Shown here one piece after another: positions 1 to 8,806 of a DNA stretch of 64,000 bases. A program made the translations under genes and the position numbers. This DNA is from Arthrobacter sp. AZCC_0090 (lineage in GTDB: Bacteria > Actinomycetota > Actinomycetes > Actinomycetales > Micrococcaceae): positions 62,001 through 126,000 of the forward strand of contig NZ_JACHEE010000014.1 of the NCBI RefSeq assembly GCF_014207375.1, in the 5' to 3' direction. The notes under the pieces were generated by a model that was not told where the DNA came from, did no database searches, and worked only from the letters and a program-made list of their open reading frames with translations. Positions within the stretch are counted from its first letter, which is position 1, and each line of letters starts with the position of its first letter.

Positions 1-467
1 ACGAGGCGGGCTTCATCCTCACCGACCAGAACCCGGACTTCGTGGTGCTCGGTGAAACCCGCACGTACTCTTTCGAAGCAATCACCATGGCCATCCGGCT
101 GATCCTCGCCGGAGCCCGCTTCATTGCCACCAACCCGGATGCCACGGGCCCGTCGAAAGACGGTCCGATGCCCGCCACCGGCGCCATCGCAGCGCTGATC
201 TCCAAAGCCACCGGCCGCGAGCCCTACATTGTGGGCAAGCCAAACCCCATGATGTTCCGTTCGGCGATGAACCAGATCGACGCGCATTCCGAGACCACCG
301 CCATGATCGGTGACCGCATGGACACGGACATCATCGCCGGCATGGAGGCCGGGCTGCACACCGTCCTGGTGCTTAGCGGCATCACCCAACGCGAGGACAT
401 CGCTGCTTTCCCGTTCAGGCCGAACCAAGTCCTGAACTCAGTGGCCGATCTCAAGAACCAGATCTAA
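1..467 (+). CDS. HAD-IIA family phosphatase, C-terminal part
   Basis: This is the 3' end of a gene that begins before the window; the reading frame has codons starting at position 3. The visible part carries the HAD motif III lysine in GKPNPMMF and motif IV as GDRMDTD, which together coordinate Mg2+ and phosphate in NagD-like (subclass IIA) sugar-phosphate or nucleotide phosphatases. The segment NPDATGPS belongs to the cap region of the same subclass. The catalytic DxD motif must lie upstream and cannot be checked. It stops 9 bp before the next phosphatase gene, so the two are probably cotranscribed. The substrate is unknown. Confidence 0.85.
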   Translation, partial: EAGFILTDQNPDFVVLGETRTYSFEAITMAIRLILAGARFIATNPDATGPSKDGPMPATGAIAALISKATGREPYIVGKPNPMMFRSAMNQIDAHSETTAMIGDRMDTDIIAGMEAGLHTVLVLSGITQREDIAAFPFRPNQVLNSVADLKNQI

Positions 468-476
468 GGTCGAACC

Positions 477-1169
477 ATGGCTGTGCTGAACCTGCGTTCC
501 CTGGCCGGCGGCCGGATCCTCAGAGGCAGCCAGCCATTCGGCATGGACGCGGCGGCGACCGCCGCCTTCTTTGAACTGCATGGGATCCAGACGGTCATGG
601 ATTTGCGCAGCGGGTACGAACGCGCCATCGTGCCGTGGCGACTGGCCAACGGCACGGGGTCCAACACTCCAGTGGAGCTCGTGGAGAACCCCCTCGATCC
701 GCGTGTCGCCTCGGCCGGGCTCCAAACGATCCACACAGTCGAAGACCTTGGGGAGCTGTACCTGGGTTGGGTCCGGACACGCCCTGATTGGGTAGCGGAA
801 TCCCTCCGTCCCGCGGCCCAAGGCAAGCGGACACTCATCCACTGCTCCCTCGGCAAGGACCGCACCGGCGTCGTATCCGCATTGGCGCTCCTCGCGACCG
901 GCACGGACCACGCAGCCGTTGTAGCGGACTACGCGGCCAGCACTGCAGCCCTGCCGCTGATGTTGGAGACCATGGCGGCGGCGTGGCGGCTGGCCGTCCC
1001 CGAAGTTCCGGAGGACGCGTTCAGTCCCTCGCTCATGCTGCTGCAATCCCCTGAGGCTGCCATGGAGTACTTCCTGGACGTGTTCGGGCGCGAGTTCGGA
1101 AGTGCGGCAGACTACCTGCACGACGCCGGACTGAGCGGCGCAGAGCTGGATGCGCTGCGGATGGCCTAG
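477..1169 (+). CDS. tyrosine/serine protein phosphatase family (CX5R)
   Basis: The 230-aa protein contains the signature HCSLGKDRTG at about residues 121-130, the cysteine-loop-arginine P-loop of protein tyrosine phosphatases, in the form used by the Y_phosphatase3 (IphP/PtpB-like) family. The early segment LRGSQPFGMD and the following LRS motif also fit this family. No signal peptide is visible, so it is probably cytosolic. The start ATG lies 9 bp after the HAD phosphatase gene, with GGTCGAACC as a weak ribosome site. Its physiological target (phosphoprotein or phospholipid) cannot be told from the sequence. Confidence 0.85.
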   Translation: MAVLNLRSLAGGRILRGSQPFGMDAAATAAFFELHGIQTVMDLRSGYERAIVPWRLANGTGSNTPVELVENPLDPRVASAGLQTIHTVEDLGELYLGWVRTRPDWVAESLRPAAQGKRTLIHCSLGKDRTGVVSALALLATGTDHAAVVADYAASTAALPLMLETMAAAWRLAVPEVPEDAFSPSLMLLQSPEAAMEYFLDVFGREFGSAADYLHDAGLSGAELDALRMA

Positions 1170-1183
1170 CCAGGGCCCACGCC

Positions 1184-1199
1184 GCCAGGGTTCCCTGGC
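1184..1199. terminator. hairpin between convergent genes
   Basis: A 7-bp perfect stem, GCCAGGG/CCCTGGC with a TT loop, sits in the 65-bp gap between two convergent genes. It has no clear T-tract, so a terminator role is plausible but unproven. Confidence 0.35.
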
Positions 1200-1234
1200 C
1201 GAGCGAAGCGAGGTTAGGGGGCGGCGGGGATCGG

Positions 1235-2284
1235 TCAATTGATGACCACCCGCGAGCCGGCCCTGGGCAAGGGGAAAAGCTCGTTCTGCAGGTCATCGAT
1301 GATCGGATTATAGACAAAGGGGTTCCACTGGGGACTCGCGTGGGCGGGCCGGGCGCCGTCGGTCCTGAGGCCCGTGGAGGCTATGTTGAGCGGGAACGTT
1401 TTGGCCCACGCCGCCCGGGCAGTCTCGTAGTTCACTGTGTCATCGCGGGGGTTTCCGATGAAGGCCAGGCGGGTATCCCCCAGCCTGTCCGTGAACCGAG
1501 TGCCGTCGAAGTGGTAGATATAGTCCGATTCACTTTGAATCAGGACACTCGACGGTGCGATCGGCGATAGCTGCTCGAGGGTCTGGTCCCAAATCTGCCC
1601 CCACGTGCGTTCATGTTTGTTCACCACGCGCTCGCCCAGTTCGTAACCGCCGCGGAGCACCGACGGAACCTGGAAGCCACTCTCGTACAAGAACACCACG
1701 CCGTCGAACCAGCTTTGGTCGAGGATGTCGTACTTACTGAACGGCGAAGAATCCAACAGGACCAGTTTGACGCCGACGTCGTCCCGTTCACGCAGGAGGG
1801 CGGCCACTTCGGTGGCCAGCATGCCGCCGAAACTGTGGCCATAGAAGTAGAGCGTGTTCAGCTTCCGCTCATTGATATAGCCGATCACCGCGTCCGCCAC
1901 CTCAGCGACGTCCAACCCCAGGTTGGAGTACCCGACGGCGGCCAGCTGGCCCCTCTGCCTCAGCGATCCTCGGAGGGAGTTGAGGATCCATTGGGCTTCT
2001 TCCCAGCTGGTCTTGTAACCGGGAAAGAGTATCCAACTCGAGTTGGGGTAAGAGGACTCCGCGAAGTCATCCCCCACGGGGAGAATCTTGGTGGTGCGGC
2101 GCTCGGCCTGGACCTGGCGGGTAAACAGCATGTCCGCCGCCAGCGCCGTCGAAGCGCCAGCGCCAATCAGGAAGGTCCGACGGGAAAAACTCTTCAGCTC
2201 GGCAGCATGGCGGAGAACCTGGGCAAGGGAGCCCGGGTCCTGCCAGCGCTGCTTACGAGGGATTTTCCCCGCCTGAAAGTTCAC
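1235..2284 (-). CDS. Tat-exported alpha/beta hydrolase-like protein
   Basis: The 349-aa product has a twin-arginine signal: FSRRTFLIGAG at about residues 34-44 followed by a hydrophobic stretch and an AxA-type site near VQAERR. The nucleophile elbow GHSFGG and the preceding strand LNTLYFYGHS mark an alpha/beta hydrolase, so it is probably an extracellular esterase, lipase or lysophospholipase-like enzyme. The region after the elbow, LVLLDSSPF, fits the usual fold order. The start is GTG at 2284; a TAAGCT box ends 6 nt upstream, so the mRNA may be leaderless. The gene faces the upstream phosphatase operon and shares direction with pyrE. The substrate is unknown. Confidence 0.75.
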   Translation of the reverse strand: MNFQAGKIPRKQRWQDPGSLAQVLRHAAELKSFSRRTFLIGAGASTALAADMLFTRQVQAERRTTKILPVGDDFAESSYPNSSWILFPGYKTSWEEAQWILNSLRGSLRQRGQLAAVGYSNLGLDVAEVADAVIGYINERKLNTLYFYGHSFGGMLATEVAALLRERDDVGVKLVLLDSSPFSKYDILDQSWFDGVVFLYESGFQVPSVLRGGYELGERVVNKHERTWGQIWDQTLEQLSPIAPSSVLIQSESDYIYHFDGTRFTDRLGDTRLAFIGNPRDDTVNYETARAAWAKTFPLNIASTGLRTDGARPAHASPQWNPFVYNPIIDDLQNELFPLPRAGSRVVIN

Positions 2285-2290
2285 GCAGCC

Positions 2291-2296
2291 AGCTTA
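2291..2296 (-). promoter_or_regulatory. -10 box (TAAGCT) for leaderless hydrolase gene
   Basis: TAAGCT on the minus strand is separated from the GTG start by 6 nt (GGCTGC), placing the expected transcription start at the start codon. No good -35 is seen. Confidence 0.4.
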
Positions 2297-2360
2297 GGCG
2301 TTTCGGCCGACCGGCACACGGCCCTTCAAGCGCGTTCGAGCCTCAGCTAGTCTGGGCCAG

Positions 2361-2945
2361 TTAGTCGAGGCCGAGCTCGTCCTTGCCGAAGGCGAAGAGG
2401 TAGGGCACGCCGGTTTCGGCTTCGATCTTTTCCTTGGCACCGGTGTTGCGGTCCACGATCACGGCTACCGCCACCACGTTGCCACCGGCCTTGCGGACAC
2501 CTTCGACGGCGGTCAGTGCCGAGCCCCCGGTGGTGGACGTGTCCTCGAGAACCACCACGTTGCGGCCTTCGACGGAGGGGCCCTCCACCTGCCGGCCCAT
2601 GCCGTAGGACTTCTGGGCCTTGCGTACGACGAAGGCGTCAACGGCGCGGCCGGCATCAGCAGCTGCGTGCATCACGGCGGTCCCCACCGGGTCCGCTCCC
2701 ATCGTCAGGCCACCGGCGCACTCAACGGCAATTCCGGCGTCGTCGATCATGGACAACATGACCTGGCCAACCAGCTTGGACGCCTCGTGGTGGAGGGTGA
2801 TGCGCCGCAAGTCGATGTAGTAGTCCGCCTCGGCACCGCTGGAAAGGATCACCTTGCCGCGAACCACCGCCAGTTCTTTGATCAATTCAAGGAGGCGGGC
2901 ACGGGCGGCGGCAGCGTCAGCTGCAGGGATACTGGCGGGAGTCAT
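2361..2945 (-). CDS. pyrE: orotate phosphoribosyltransferase
   Basis: The enzyme joins orotate and PRPP to form orotidine 5'-phosphate in pyrimidine synthesis. The PRPP-binding loop is clear: VVVLEDTSTTGGSAL in the C-terminal third, preceded by the conserved DYYIDLRR segment. The chosen ATG gives 194 aa, close to the usual actinobacterial length. The open frame runs further upstream, but that part encodes no PyrE-like sequence. A TAGAAT -10 box lies 7 nt before this ATG and supports the choice. It is transcribed divergently from the reductase gene at 3192. Confidence 0.93.
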   Translation of the reverse strand: MTPASIPAADAAAARARLLELIKELAVVRGKVILSSGAEADYYIDLRRITLHHEASKLVGQVMLSMIDDAGIAVECAGGLTMGADPVGTAVMHAAADAGRAVDAFVVRKAQKSYGMGRQVEGPSVEGRNVVVLEDTSTTGGSALTAVEGVRKAGGNVVAVAVIVDRNTGAKEKIEAETGVPYLFAFGKDELGLD

Positions 2946-2952
2946 GGTGCCT

Positions 2953-2958
2953 ATTCTA
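2953..2958 (-). promoter_or_regulatory. -10 box (TAGAAT) for leaderless pyrE
   Basis: TAGAAT on the minus strand lies 7 nt upstream of the pyrE ATG (spacer AGGCACC), so transcription should start at or next to the start codon. The short distance leaves no room for a ribosome-binding site. Confidence 0.5.
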
Positions 2959-3034
2959 CGTAAAGCCGTTGGAGGCGACAGAACGGGCGGCGTCAGGCAA
3001 TGTCCACGACGCGCGTCACGACCTTCGACACGCT

Positions 3035-3076
3035 GAATGCCCGGCGACGCCGGAATTCCGGTGTCGTGGGGCATTC
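3035..3076. repeat. 42-bp imperfect palindrome
   Basis: Arms 3035-3053 and 3058-3076 pair at 16 of 19 positions around an AATT centre (outer sequence GAATGCCC/GGGCATTC). It sits between the divergent pyrE and reductase genes, where a termination role is unlikely. A regulatory site or a remnant of a repeat element are both possible. Confidence 0.5.
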
Positions 3077-3191
3077 TGGGTGGCGCGAAGAAAATCCCGC
3101 GTCGCCGGGGCGCTGCTCCGGTCCGCACGTCCCACGCGTCACCCACCGTAACCTTCGAAATATCCGCGCAGGGGCCGGTGTTGGCGCAAAC

Positions 3192-3833
3192 ATGACAACA
3201 ATCGGAATCATCGGTGCAGGACACATTGGCAGCCAGGTCGCCCGCAAAGCGGTTGAACTCGGCTATGACGTAGTGATCAGCAACTCGCGGGGGCCGGAAA
3301 CCCTTGCAGAACTGGTGACGGAGCTAGGCCCACGGGCCCGCGCCGCAACACCGGCCGAGGCAGCAGCGGCGGGCGATTTCGCCGTCGTCACCCTTCCCCT
3401 TAAGAGCTACCAGGACATCCCCGCGGAACCGCTCGAGGGCAAGATTGTGATCGACACGAACAACTACTACTGGGAGCGCGATGGCCGTATCCCGGCCTTG
3501 GACGCCGGCGAAGCCACCACGTCCGGGCTGCTGCAAAAGCACCTGCCCACGTCCAAAGTGGCCAAGGGCTTCAACCACATCATGGCGAAGGAGATCACCT
3601 CCGACGGCACCCCGGCAGGCACCGTGAACCGTCGCGCGCTTGCCACAGCCAGCGACTACCCTGAGGCCTCCGAGCTCGTGGCGAAGCTCTACGACGAGTT
3701 CGGCTTCGACACCGTCAACATTGGACCGCTCGACGAGAGCTGGCGCGCGGAGCGTGACCGCCCTGCGTATGTGATTCGGCAGAACGCCGCCGAACTCAAG
3801 GACAACCTGGCTAAGGCAACGCGCACCATCTGA
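3192..3833 (+). CDS. NADPH-dependent F420-reductase-like oxidoreductase
   Basis: The 213-aa protein begins with a Rossmann motif, GIIGAGHIGS, followed by ISNSRGPE at the end of the second strand. The serine and arginine there are the usual signature for binding the NADPH 2'-phosphate. The layout matches the short NADP_bind_coF420 family (F420:NADP reductase and relatives of unknown substrate). The open frame extends upstream to 3000, but the upstream part is non-conserved and overlaps a palindrome. ATG at 3192 places the Rossmann motif at residue 4, as expected. A strong hairpin follows the gene. Confidence 0.75.
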   Translation: MTTIGIIGAGHIGSQVARKAVELGYDVVISNSRGPETLAELVTELGPRARAATPAEAAAAGDFAVVTLPLKSYQDIPAEPLEGKIVIDTNNYYWERDGRIPALDAGEATTSGLLQKHLPTSKVAKGFNHIMAKEITSDGTPAGTVNRRALATASDYPEASELVAKLYDEFGFDTVNIGPLDESWRAERDRPAYVIRQNAAELKDNLAKATRTI

Positions 3834-3851
3834 GCGACCCTCAAACAACAC

Positions 3852-3886
3852 AGCAGCCGCTTGCTTCCGAAGAGCAAGCGGCTGCT
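3852..3886. terminator. bidirectional terminator hairpin
   Basis: A 14-bp perfect stem (AGCAGCCGCTTGCT / AGCAAGCGGCTGCT) with a 7-nt loop lies between the convergent reductase and isomerase genes. Short T/A runs flank both sides, so it could stop transcription in both directions. Confidence 0.75.
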
Positions 3887-3911
3887 TGAGCGCTTAAGGA
3901 GAGTGGCGCCG

Positions 3912-4823
3912 TCAGGATGCCGGAGAGCGATCGACGACGGCGAGCCCAGCCAAAGCGGCTGCCTTGCGGACGTACTCCAAGTTAGACGCGGTCCGCTCCT
4001 CCAAGGGAAGCTCGGTGGAAAAGTCCTCCAGCGTGACCCAGGAGTCGTAGCCAACATCTGCGAGCGCCCGGAAGTAGCCGAGGACGCTTGCCTGGCCCTC
4101 GGCCAAGGGAGCCCATTCGTTGACCCAGACGGCTGCGCCCGATTCGTCCTTCGTGTCGGTGCGGACCCAGCGGGCGTTCTTCACATGGACATGTGCCAAA
4201 TAAGGGCCGAGGAGCTGGAGCGCAGGCAAAGGCGATTCCCAGCCCTCGATGAGCAAATTGCCGAGGTCATGGATGACGCCGACGTGCTGGGGATCCATGC
4301 CTTCCAGCAATCGCCGGGCCGAGGAGGCAGACGCGGTCACGGTTCCATGGTGCAGTTCCACGAGCGCCTTGACGCCATGGTGTGCTGCGCGGGCAGCAAC
4401 CCACTCATAGTGTTCCCGGGTAGCAGCGAAGAGATCCGGGTAGGACAGTCCTGTCGGTTCCTGGCCGCCCATATTCGAGTTGCCCAGCGGCAGCACGTTC
4501 ACGCGGACTTGTTTGGCACCCAAAGCTGCAGTGGCAGCGAGGACGCGATCGACGTCGTCGTGGTTGTCGCAGCGTGCATAGCCGCCGAGACCCGAGAATT
4601 CCAGCCCTGACTCAGCGGTGAGGCGGGCAATCTCAGGGATCGAGTCTTCCAAACCCGTCATCGGCCACGTAGCACGATTCCCCGCCCAGAAGCCCGGCTC
4701 CGCCGCCTCGGCTTGGTCCGTGACGCGCCATTCGATGCCGTCCCACCCCTGGGCTGCAAGCTTCGTGGCGGCTTCTTGCGGCGACCATTCGGGTGTGGAT
4801 GCAGTGAACACCGAAAACTTCAT
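3912..4823 (-). CDS. sugar phosphate isomerase/epimerase (TIM barrel)
   Basis: The 303-aa protein has the AP-endonuclease-2-like TIM-barrel pattern of sugar isomerases and epimerases: WDGIEWRV near the start, VELHHGT and GVIHDLGN in the middle, and VTLEDFS near the end, supplying the acidic and histidine metal ligands. It is the last gene of a six-gene carbohydrate operon and its ATG overlaps the dehydrogenase stop as ATGA. Genes of this type next to Gfo/Idh dehydrogenases often act on inositols or 3-keto sugars. The real substrate is not visible here. Confidence 0.8.
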   Translation of the reverse strand: MKFSVFTASTPEWSPQEAATKLAAQGWDGIEWRVTDQAEAAEPGFWAGNRATWPMTGLEDSIPEIARLTAESGLEFSGLGGYARCDNHDDVDRVLAATAALGAKQVRVNVLPLGNSNMGGQEPTGLSYPDLFAATREHYEWVAARAAHHGVKALVELHHGTVTASASSARRLLEGMDPQHVGVIHDLGNLLIEGWESPLPALQLLGPYLAHVHVKNARWVRTDTKDESGAAVWVNEWAPLAEGQASVLGYFRALADVGYDSWVTLEDFSTELPLEERTASNLEYVRKAAALAGLAVVDRSPAS

Positions 4824-6037
4824 GCCGAAACCCCTTCGCGGTGGGAAGCAGAGTTAGCGTCGGCGCTGCCCGTGCGGACCTCCACGTTGTTGTACTTGCC
4901 AGCGATGACATCGGCGATCAGCACGGGCAGGCCCAGGGTGGCGGAGACATACAAGGCACGCACGGTAGCCAATGCTGTCACGGCGTCCTGCACAGTGACG
5001 CCCGCGGGGCGTCCTTCCCGGATCGCTGCGACGATGTCGCGGTACTGGCGGACATGACCAGCAGGGTACACGGTGGGGTCCAGCGCCTCCACTTTGTCGT
5101 CCGGGTATTTGGCGAGTTCGACGGCGGCCTGGTTTCCGCCGCCGAGGATGCCCATGGCGCTGCTTTGCGAAGGATCGGCAGCGTCGGACGCGTGGAAGTA
5201 CTCAAGGTTGTCGTTGTCGATCACTGCGGAGCCCTTGCTGCCCATCACCTGGAGGCGGACGGTCAAGCCCGGATACGCCGCCGTCGTCGCGTGCAATACG
5301 GCAAGTGCGCCGGATTCAAAGGTCACGGTGGCCACGGCGGTGTCCTCCACCTCCACGCCTTCGTGGGCGAGCAATGCAGTTTGCGCGCTGATCTCGACAG
5401 GCCGGCCCAGGAACCACAGAAGCAGATCCACGGTGTGGACACCCTGGTTCATGATGGCGCCACCGCCGTCCATGGCCCACGTTCCACGCCAGGCGCCGGA
5501 ATCGTAATAGCCCTGGCTCCGCCACCAACTGACCGAGGCCACGGCGGAGGTCAGCGTGCCGAAGCGTCCGGCACGGCGAGCCTCGTCCACCACCCGGCTG
5601 GCCGGATCGAAGCGGTGTTGGCTGATGACGCTCGCCACCAAGCCCTTGGCCTCCGCAGCCTTGGCCGCAGCCAGGATTTCGTCCACCCGGCTCAAGTCGA
5701 CATCAAGCGGCTTTTCGATCACGACGTGCTTGCCGGCGTCGAGCGCTTCCAGCGCTTGCTGGATGTGCAGCCCACTGGGTGTCGCGATGATGACCAGGTC
5801 CACCGGAGCGCTCGCGAACGCCTCGCGCAGCGTCAGGAAGACCGCGGGCTTCGGGTCTCCCTGGTCTTCGATCTTGGCGGCAAGCGCCTCGGAAGCCTCG
5901 GGAATCTCGTCCACGAGCGCCGTGATGACGACCTCCGGGAACTCACGGACCGCAGCCGCGTGCGTACGGCCGATGACGCCGCACCCCACGATTACTGCCT
6001 GGATGGGTGCGTTGGTGTTCTTTTTTCCCTCAGTCAT
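4820..6037 (-). CDS. Gfo/Idh/MocA family oxidoreductase
   Basis: The 405-aa enzyme has an N-terminal Rossmann fold (AVIVGCGVIGRTHAAA) and the family motif EKPLDVDL at about residue 110, whose lysine is catalytic in sugar and inositol dehydrogenases. The C-terminal half carries the mixed beta-sheet substrate domain, with GGAIMNQGVHTVDLL containing the conserved histidine region. It overlaps both flanking isomerase genes by 4 bp (ATGA), so the three enzymes are translationally coupled. The likely role is NAD(P)-dependent oxidation of a sugar or cyclitol brought in by the ABC transporter encoded upstream. Confidence 0.85.
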   Translation of the reverse strand: MTEGKKNTNAPIQAVIVGCGVIGRTHAAAVREFPEVVITALVDEIPEASEALAAKIEDQGDPKPAVFLTLREAFASAPVDLVIIATPSGLHIQQALEALDAGKHVVIEKPLDVDLSRVDEILAAAKAAEAKGLVASVISQHRFDPASRVVDEARRAGRFGTLTSAVASVSWWRSQGYYDSGAWRGTWAMDGGGAIMNQGVHTVDLLLWFLGRPVEISAQTALLAHEGVEVEDTAVATVTFESGALAVLHATTAAYPGLTVRLQVMGSKGSAVIDNDNLEYFHASDAADPSQSSAMGILGGGNQAAVELAKYPDDKVEALDPTVYPAGHVRQYRDIVAAIREGRPAGVTVQDAVTALATVRALYVSATLGLPVLIADVIAGKYNNVEVRTGSADANSASHREGVSA

Positions 6038-6879
6038 TTGGTTTCCACTCCTGCTTCATTGAGGACTTTTGCGAACGCCCTTGCGGCGATGCCAAACGCC
6101 GTCGGGCCGGAGAAACCGCCCAGGCCATGGGCACCGGCAAGATGCGGTTCGAGGCTGGCGAAGCCGGTGTAGCCGTCGGCCTTCAGTGCTTCAACCGTGC
6201 GGAGGACATCGCCGTCGCCTTCGCCCGCCGGGACCACCGTGGCGTTCGAAAACAATGCATCTTTGACCTGCAGGTATTCAAGGTGCGGCCGCAGCTTCGC
6301 GTAACCCTCGTCGAAGGGCTTGACGCCCACCTGGACGAAGTTGGCCGGATCCCAAGCCACTTTGAGTGCGGGAGAGGCGACGGTTTCGATGATGTCCAGG
6401 ACGCGCTCCGGGATGTCACCGAAAATGTCCTTCTCGTTTTCGTGCAGCAGGACGACGCCGGCCCCTTCCGCCACCTCCGCGAGGGCACGCATGCGTTCGA
6501 TGACGTCATCCCGGATGCTCTCCACCGCTACGTCTTCGCCGTAGTAGAAGGAGAAGATCCGGATGTAGCGGGATTCCAGGACACGCGCGGCGTTGACTGC
6601 GCGGCGGAGCCGTTCCACCTCGTGCTCCACGGGTAGGGAAACGTCCACTTTCCCGATCGGCGAGGCGATCGCGGAAACCTTCATGTCCGCGGCATCCAGC
6701 AAAGACTTCAGTTCACGGAGCTGCGCGTCATCCAGATCCACGATGTTGGTGCCCCAGGCGCTGCGGACTTCAATGTGGTTGGCGCCCAATGCCTGCATCA
6801 CGGCAATCTGGATCTTGGGGTCGTCGTCGATCTCGTCACCGAAGCCCGAGAGCTCCCATTCAACAGCTGGCGTGCTCAT
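6034..6879 (-). CDS. sugar phosphate isomerase/epimerase (TIM barrel)
   Basis: This 281-aa protein is the second TIM-barrel isomerase of the operon. Conserved segments include GANHIEVRSAWG, LLHENEKDIFG and VAWDPANF, then GFASLEPHL at the end, which together provide the four metal ligands of the xylose-isomerase-like family. It differs clearly from the paralogue at 3912, so the two probably catalyse consecutive steps rather than being redundant. Its stop overlaps the dehydrogenase start (ATGA), and its start lies 2 bp after the permease stop. Confidence 0.8.
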   Translation of the reverse strand: MSTPAVEWELSGFGDEIDDDPKIQIAVMQALGANHIEVRSAWGTNIVDLDDAQLRELKSLLDAADMKVSAIASPIGKVDVSLPVEHEVERLRRAVNAARVLESRYIRIFSFYYGEDVAVESIRDDVIERMRALAEVAEGAGVVLLHENEKDIFGDIPERVLDIIETVASPALKVAWDPANFVQVGVKPFDEGYAKLRPHLEYLQVKDALFSNATVVPAGEGDGDVLRTVEALKADGYTGFASLEPHLAGAHGLGGFSGPTAFGIAARAFAKVLNEAGVETK

Positions 6880-6881
6880 AA

Positions 6882-7802
6882 CTACTTAACTCCTCCGGCG
6901 GTCAGGCCGCCCACTAGGTAACGCTGGAAAATCAGGTACAGGATGACCACCGGGGCAGCACACACAAGGGAGGCTGCCATCATCTGGCCGTAGAAGGGAA
7001 TCGCGCCGCCTTCTTGCGAAGCACCGAAGACTTGGAGCGCGACGGCGGCGGTCTGGCTTTCGGGTCGGGTCATGACAGAGGCGAAGAGGACGTCGTTCCA
7101 GCCGAGCAGGAAGGCGAAAATACCGGAAACGACGACGCCGGGCCAGCTCAGCGGGAGGATGATCCGCACCAGCACGCCCAGGTTACTGGCGCCGTCGATC
7201 CTTGCCGCCTCTTCGAGTTCGCGCGGCAGGCCGCGCAGATAGGTGACCATCACCCAGGTGGAGAACGGCATCGCGAACGTCAGGTAGGTCACGAACAGGC
7301 CCCACTGCGTGCCGATGACCTGGATGCCAAGGTAGCTGGCGGCCGAAGAGAACAGCACGAAGACCGGCAGCACCATGAGGGTACCTGGCACCGATTGCAG
7401 CGCGAGCAGCCCGCGAAGGATCGTGAGGCGGCCGCGGAACTGGTAGCGGACCAGGACGTAGGCGGTGGCGATCGACATCAGCGCGGAGACCACGGCGGTG
7501 GAACCGGCCACGAGAACGCTGTTGGCCAAGCCGGTGGCCAGGCCGACGCTCGACCAGATCGTGGAGTAATTCTCAAAGGAGAACGTGGAAGGGAAGAACT
7601 CGCCCCGGGCAACGCCGATGTCCGAGTTCACGGACGCCAGGAAGATGTAGACCACCGGAATAAGCACCAGGGCACACAACGCCGTCAAGATGATGGCAAG
7701 CATGGGACCTGGCAGGAGCTTGGTGACTTCGTGCTGGCGTTTGGAGCCCGGACGGAAGTCTTCGCTCGATTGGCGTCCGACGGCGGTAGTTGTGGTGCTC
7801 AC
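6882..7802 (-). CDS. carbohydrate ABC transporter permease (MalG type)
   Basis: The 306-aa inner-membrane protein has about six hydrophobic segments and the EAA loop EEAARIDGASNLGVLVRIILPLS, which contacts the ABC ATPase. The GTG start at 7802 overlaps the stop of the previous permease as GTGA and precedes a short hydrophilic N-terminus; frames further upstream only overlap the neighbour. It forms the transmembrane pore with the permease at 7799. No ATPase gene is present in the operon, so a shared MsiK-like ATPase encoded elsewhere probably powers the transporter. Confidence 0.9.
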   Translation of the reverse strand: MSTTTTAVGRQSSEDFRPGSKRQHEVTKLLPGPMLAIILTALCALVLIPVVYIFLASVNSDIGVARGEFFPSTFSFENYSTIWSSVGLATGLANSVLVAGSTAVVSALMSIATAYVLVRYQFRGRLTILRGLLALQSVPGTLMVLPVFVLFSSAASYLGIQVIGTQWGLFVTYLTFAMPFSTWVMVTYLRGLPRELEEAARIDGASNLGVLVRIILPLSWPGVVVSGIFAFLLGWNDVLFASVMTRPESQTAAVALQVFGASQEGGAIPFYGQMMAASLVCAAPVVILYLIFQRYLVGGLTAGGVK

Positions 7803-8794
7803 TTTTTGCCTCCGGGGGTTTCGGCGTCGTCGAGTTTGACGGCCCGCAGATAGACGAACAAGGGGATCGCGATCAGGATCAGCGAAATGAACGCCATGGC
7901 GGCGCTGAGCCCGAACCTGAAGCTCTGGAAGCTGGTGACGTAGGTGAGGATCGGGAGGAGCTCCACATCGGACGGTGCCGGCACACCGAACAGGACGAAC
8001 GGCAAGGTGAAGTTGTTGATGTGGTGCAGCATGCCGATCAGGAACGCCAAGGCGAGCGGGCCCTTGAGGTAAGGGAAGACCACATAGCGGAGCTTGTTCC
8101 ACCAGAGGGCACCGTCCAGGGCCGAAGCTTCGTGGACTTCATGGTCCACGGACTGCAGCCCGGACAAGGCCAGCAGGTAGACGAACGGCCACGATGCCCA
8201 GATCTGGACCAGGATCAGCGTCCAATATGACTGGGGCCCGTTGAGCCAGAGTCCGGGGTCGATACCTACCGAATGCAGCGCCGAGTCGATGACGCTGCCC
8301 GGCTGGAACATTGTCCGCCACACCGTGGCCACCACGAAGGATGGCAGGACATAGGGGATCAGGAAGACGGAGCGGATCACTGCGCGGCCCTTGAATGCGT
8401 TCTGGGTCGCGACTGCTCCTGCTATGCCGAGCGGGATAGTGACCACCATGGCGAGCAGCGAGTAGCTGACGCTGAGCCAGATGGCGTGCAACAAAGGTGA
8501 CGCGGTCAGCGCTTCGACGAAGTTCTGCACTCCGATGAACGGAGCGCTGACCCATTTGCGCAGCGAGTACTGGTCCAGGTCCAGCCCTGACATGAAGATG
8601 CCGAGCAGGAGCGGTACCACGATGATGATCACCATCAGCAGGCCGCCTGGGATGAGCATCCACAAGGGGCGGTTGCGCTCGCTCAGCCCCTTGCGGCGCT
8701 GCGGCGCGTTCTCCGGCGACTGCGGGCCCGGCGTGGCAGCATGGGACGATTTGCGGCGCGATGGCTTGCCCGCAGTCAATGAATCGGTGGACAT
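7799..8794 (-). CDS. carbohydrate ABC transporter permease (MalF/UgpA type)
   Basis: The 331-aa protein has a basic N-terminus (about 45 residues) and then six predicted membrane helices, the first being LWMLIPGGLLMVIIIVVPLLL. The EAA loop is HEASALDGALWWNKLRYVVFPYLK in the second half. It is the partner of the MalG-type permease, with which it shares a 4-bp GTGA overlap. It lies 12 bp after the binding-protein gene. The importer class (CUT1) generally takes oligosaccharides, glycosides or polyols. Confidence 0.9.
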   Translation of the reverse strand: MSTDSLTAGKPSRRKSSHAATPGPQSPENAPQRRKGLSERNRPLWMLIPGGLLMVIIIVVPLLLGIFMSGLDLDQYSLRKWVSAPFIGVQNFVEALTASPLLHAIWLSVSYSLLAMVVTIPLGIAGAVATQNAFKGRAVIRSVFLIPYVLPSFVVATVWRTMFQPGSVIDSALHSVGIDPGLWLNGPQSYWTLILVQIWASWPFVYLLALSGLQSVDHEVHEASALDGALWWNKLRYVVFPYLKGPLALAFLIGMLHHINNFTLPFVLFGVPAPSDVELLPILTYVTSFQSFRFGLSAAMAFISLILIAIPLFVYLRAVKLDDAETPGGKK

Positions 8795-8806
8795 GTCAGT
8801 TCCTAC

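Noticed and set aside
4841..6172. Long open frame (443 codons) on the plus strand opposite the Gfo/Idh dehydrogenase gene
   Set aside because: It is antisense to a conserved enzyme, has no recognisable motif, and such frames are common opposite GC-rich coding genes.
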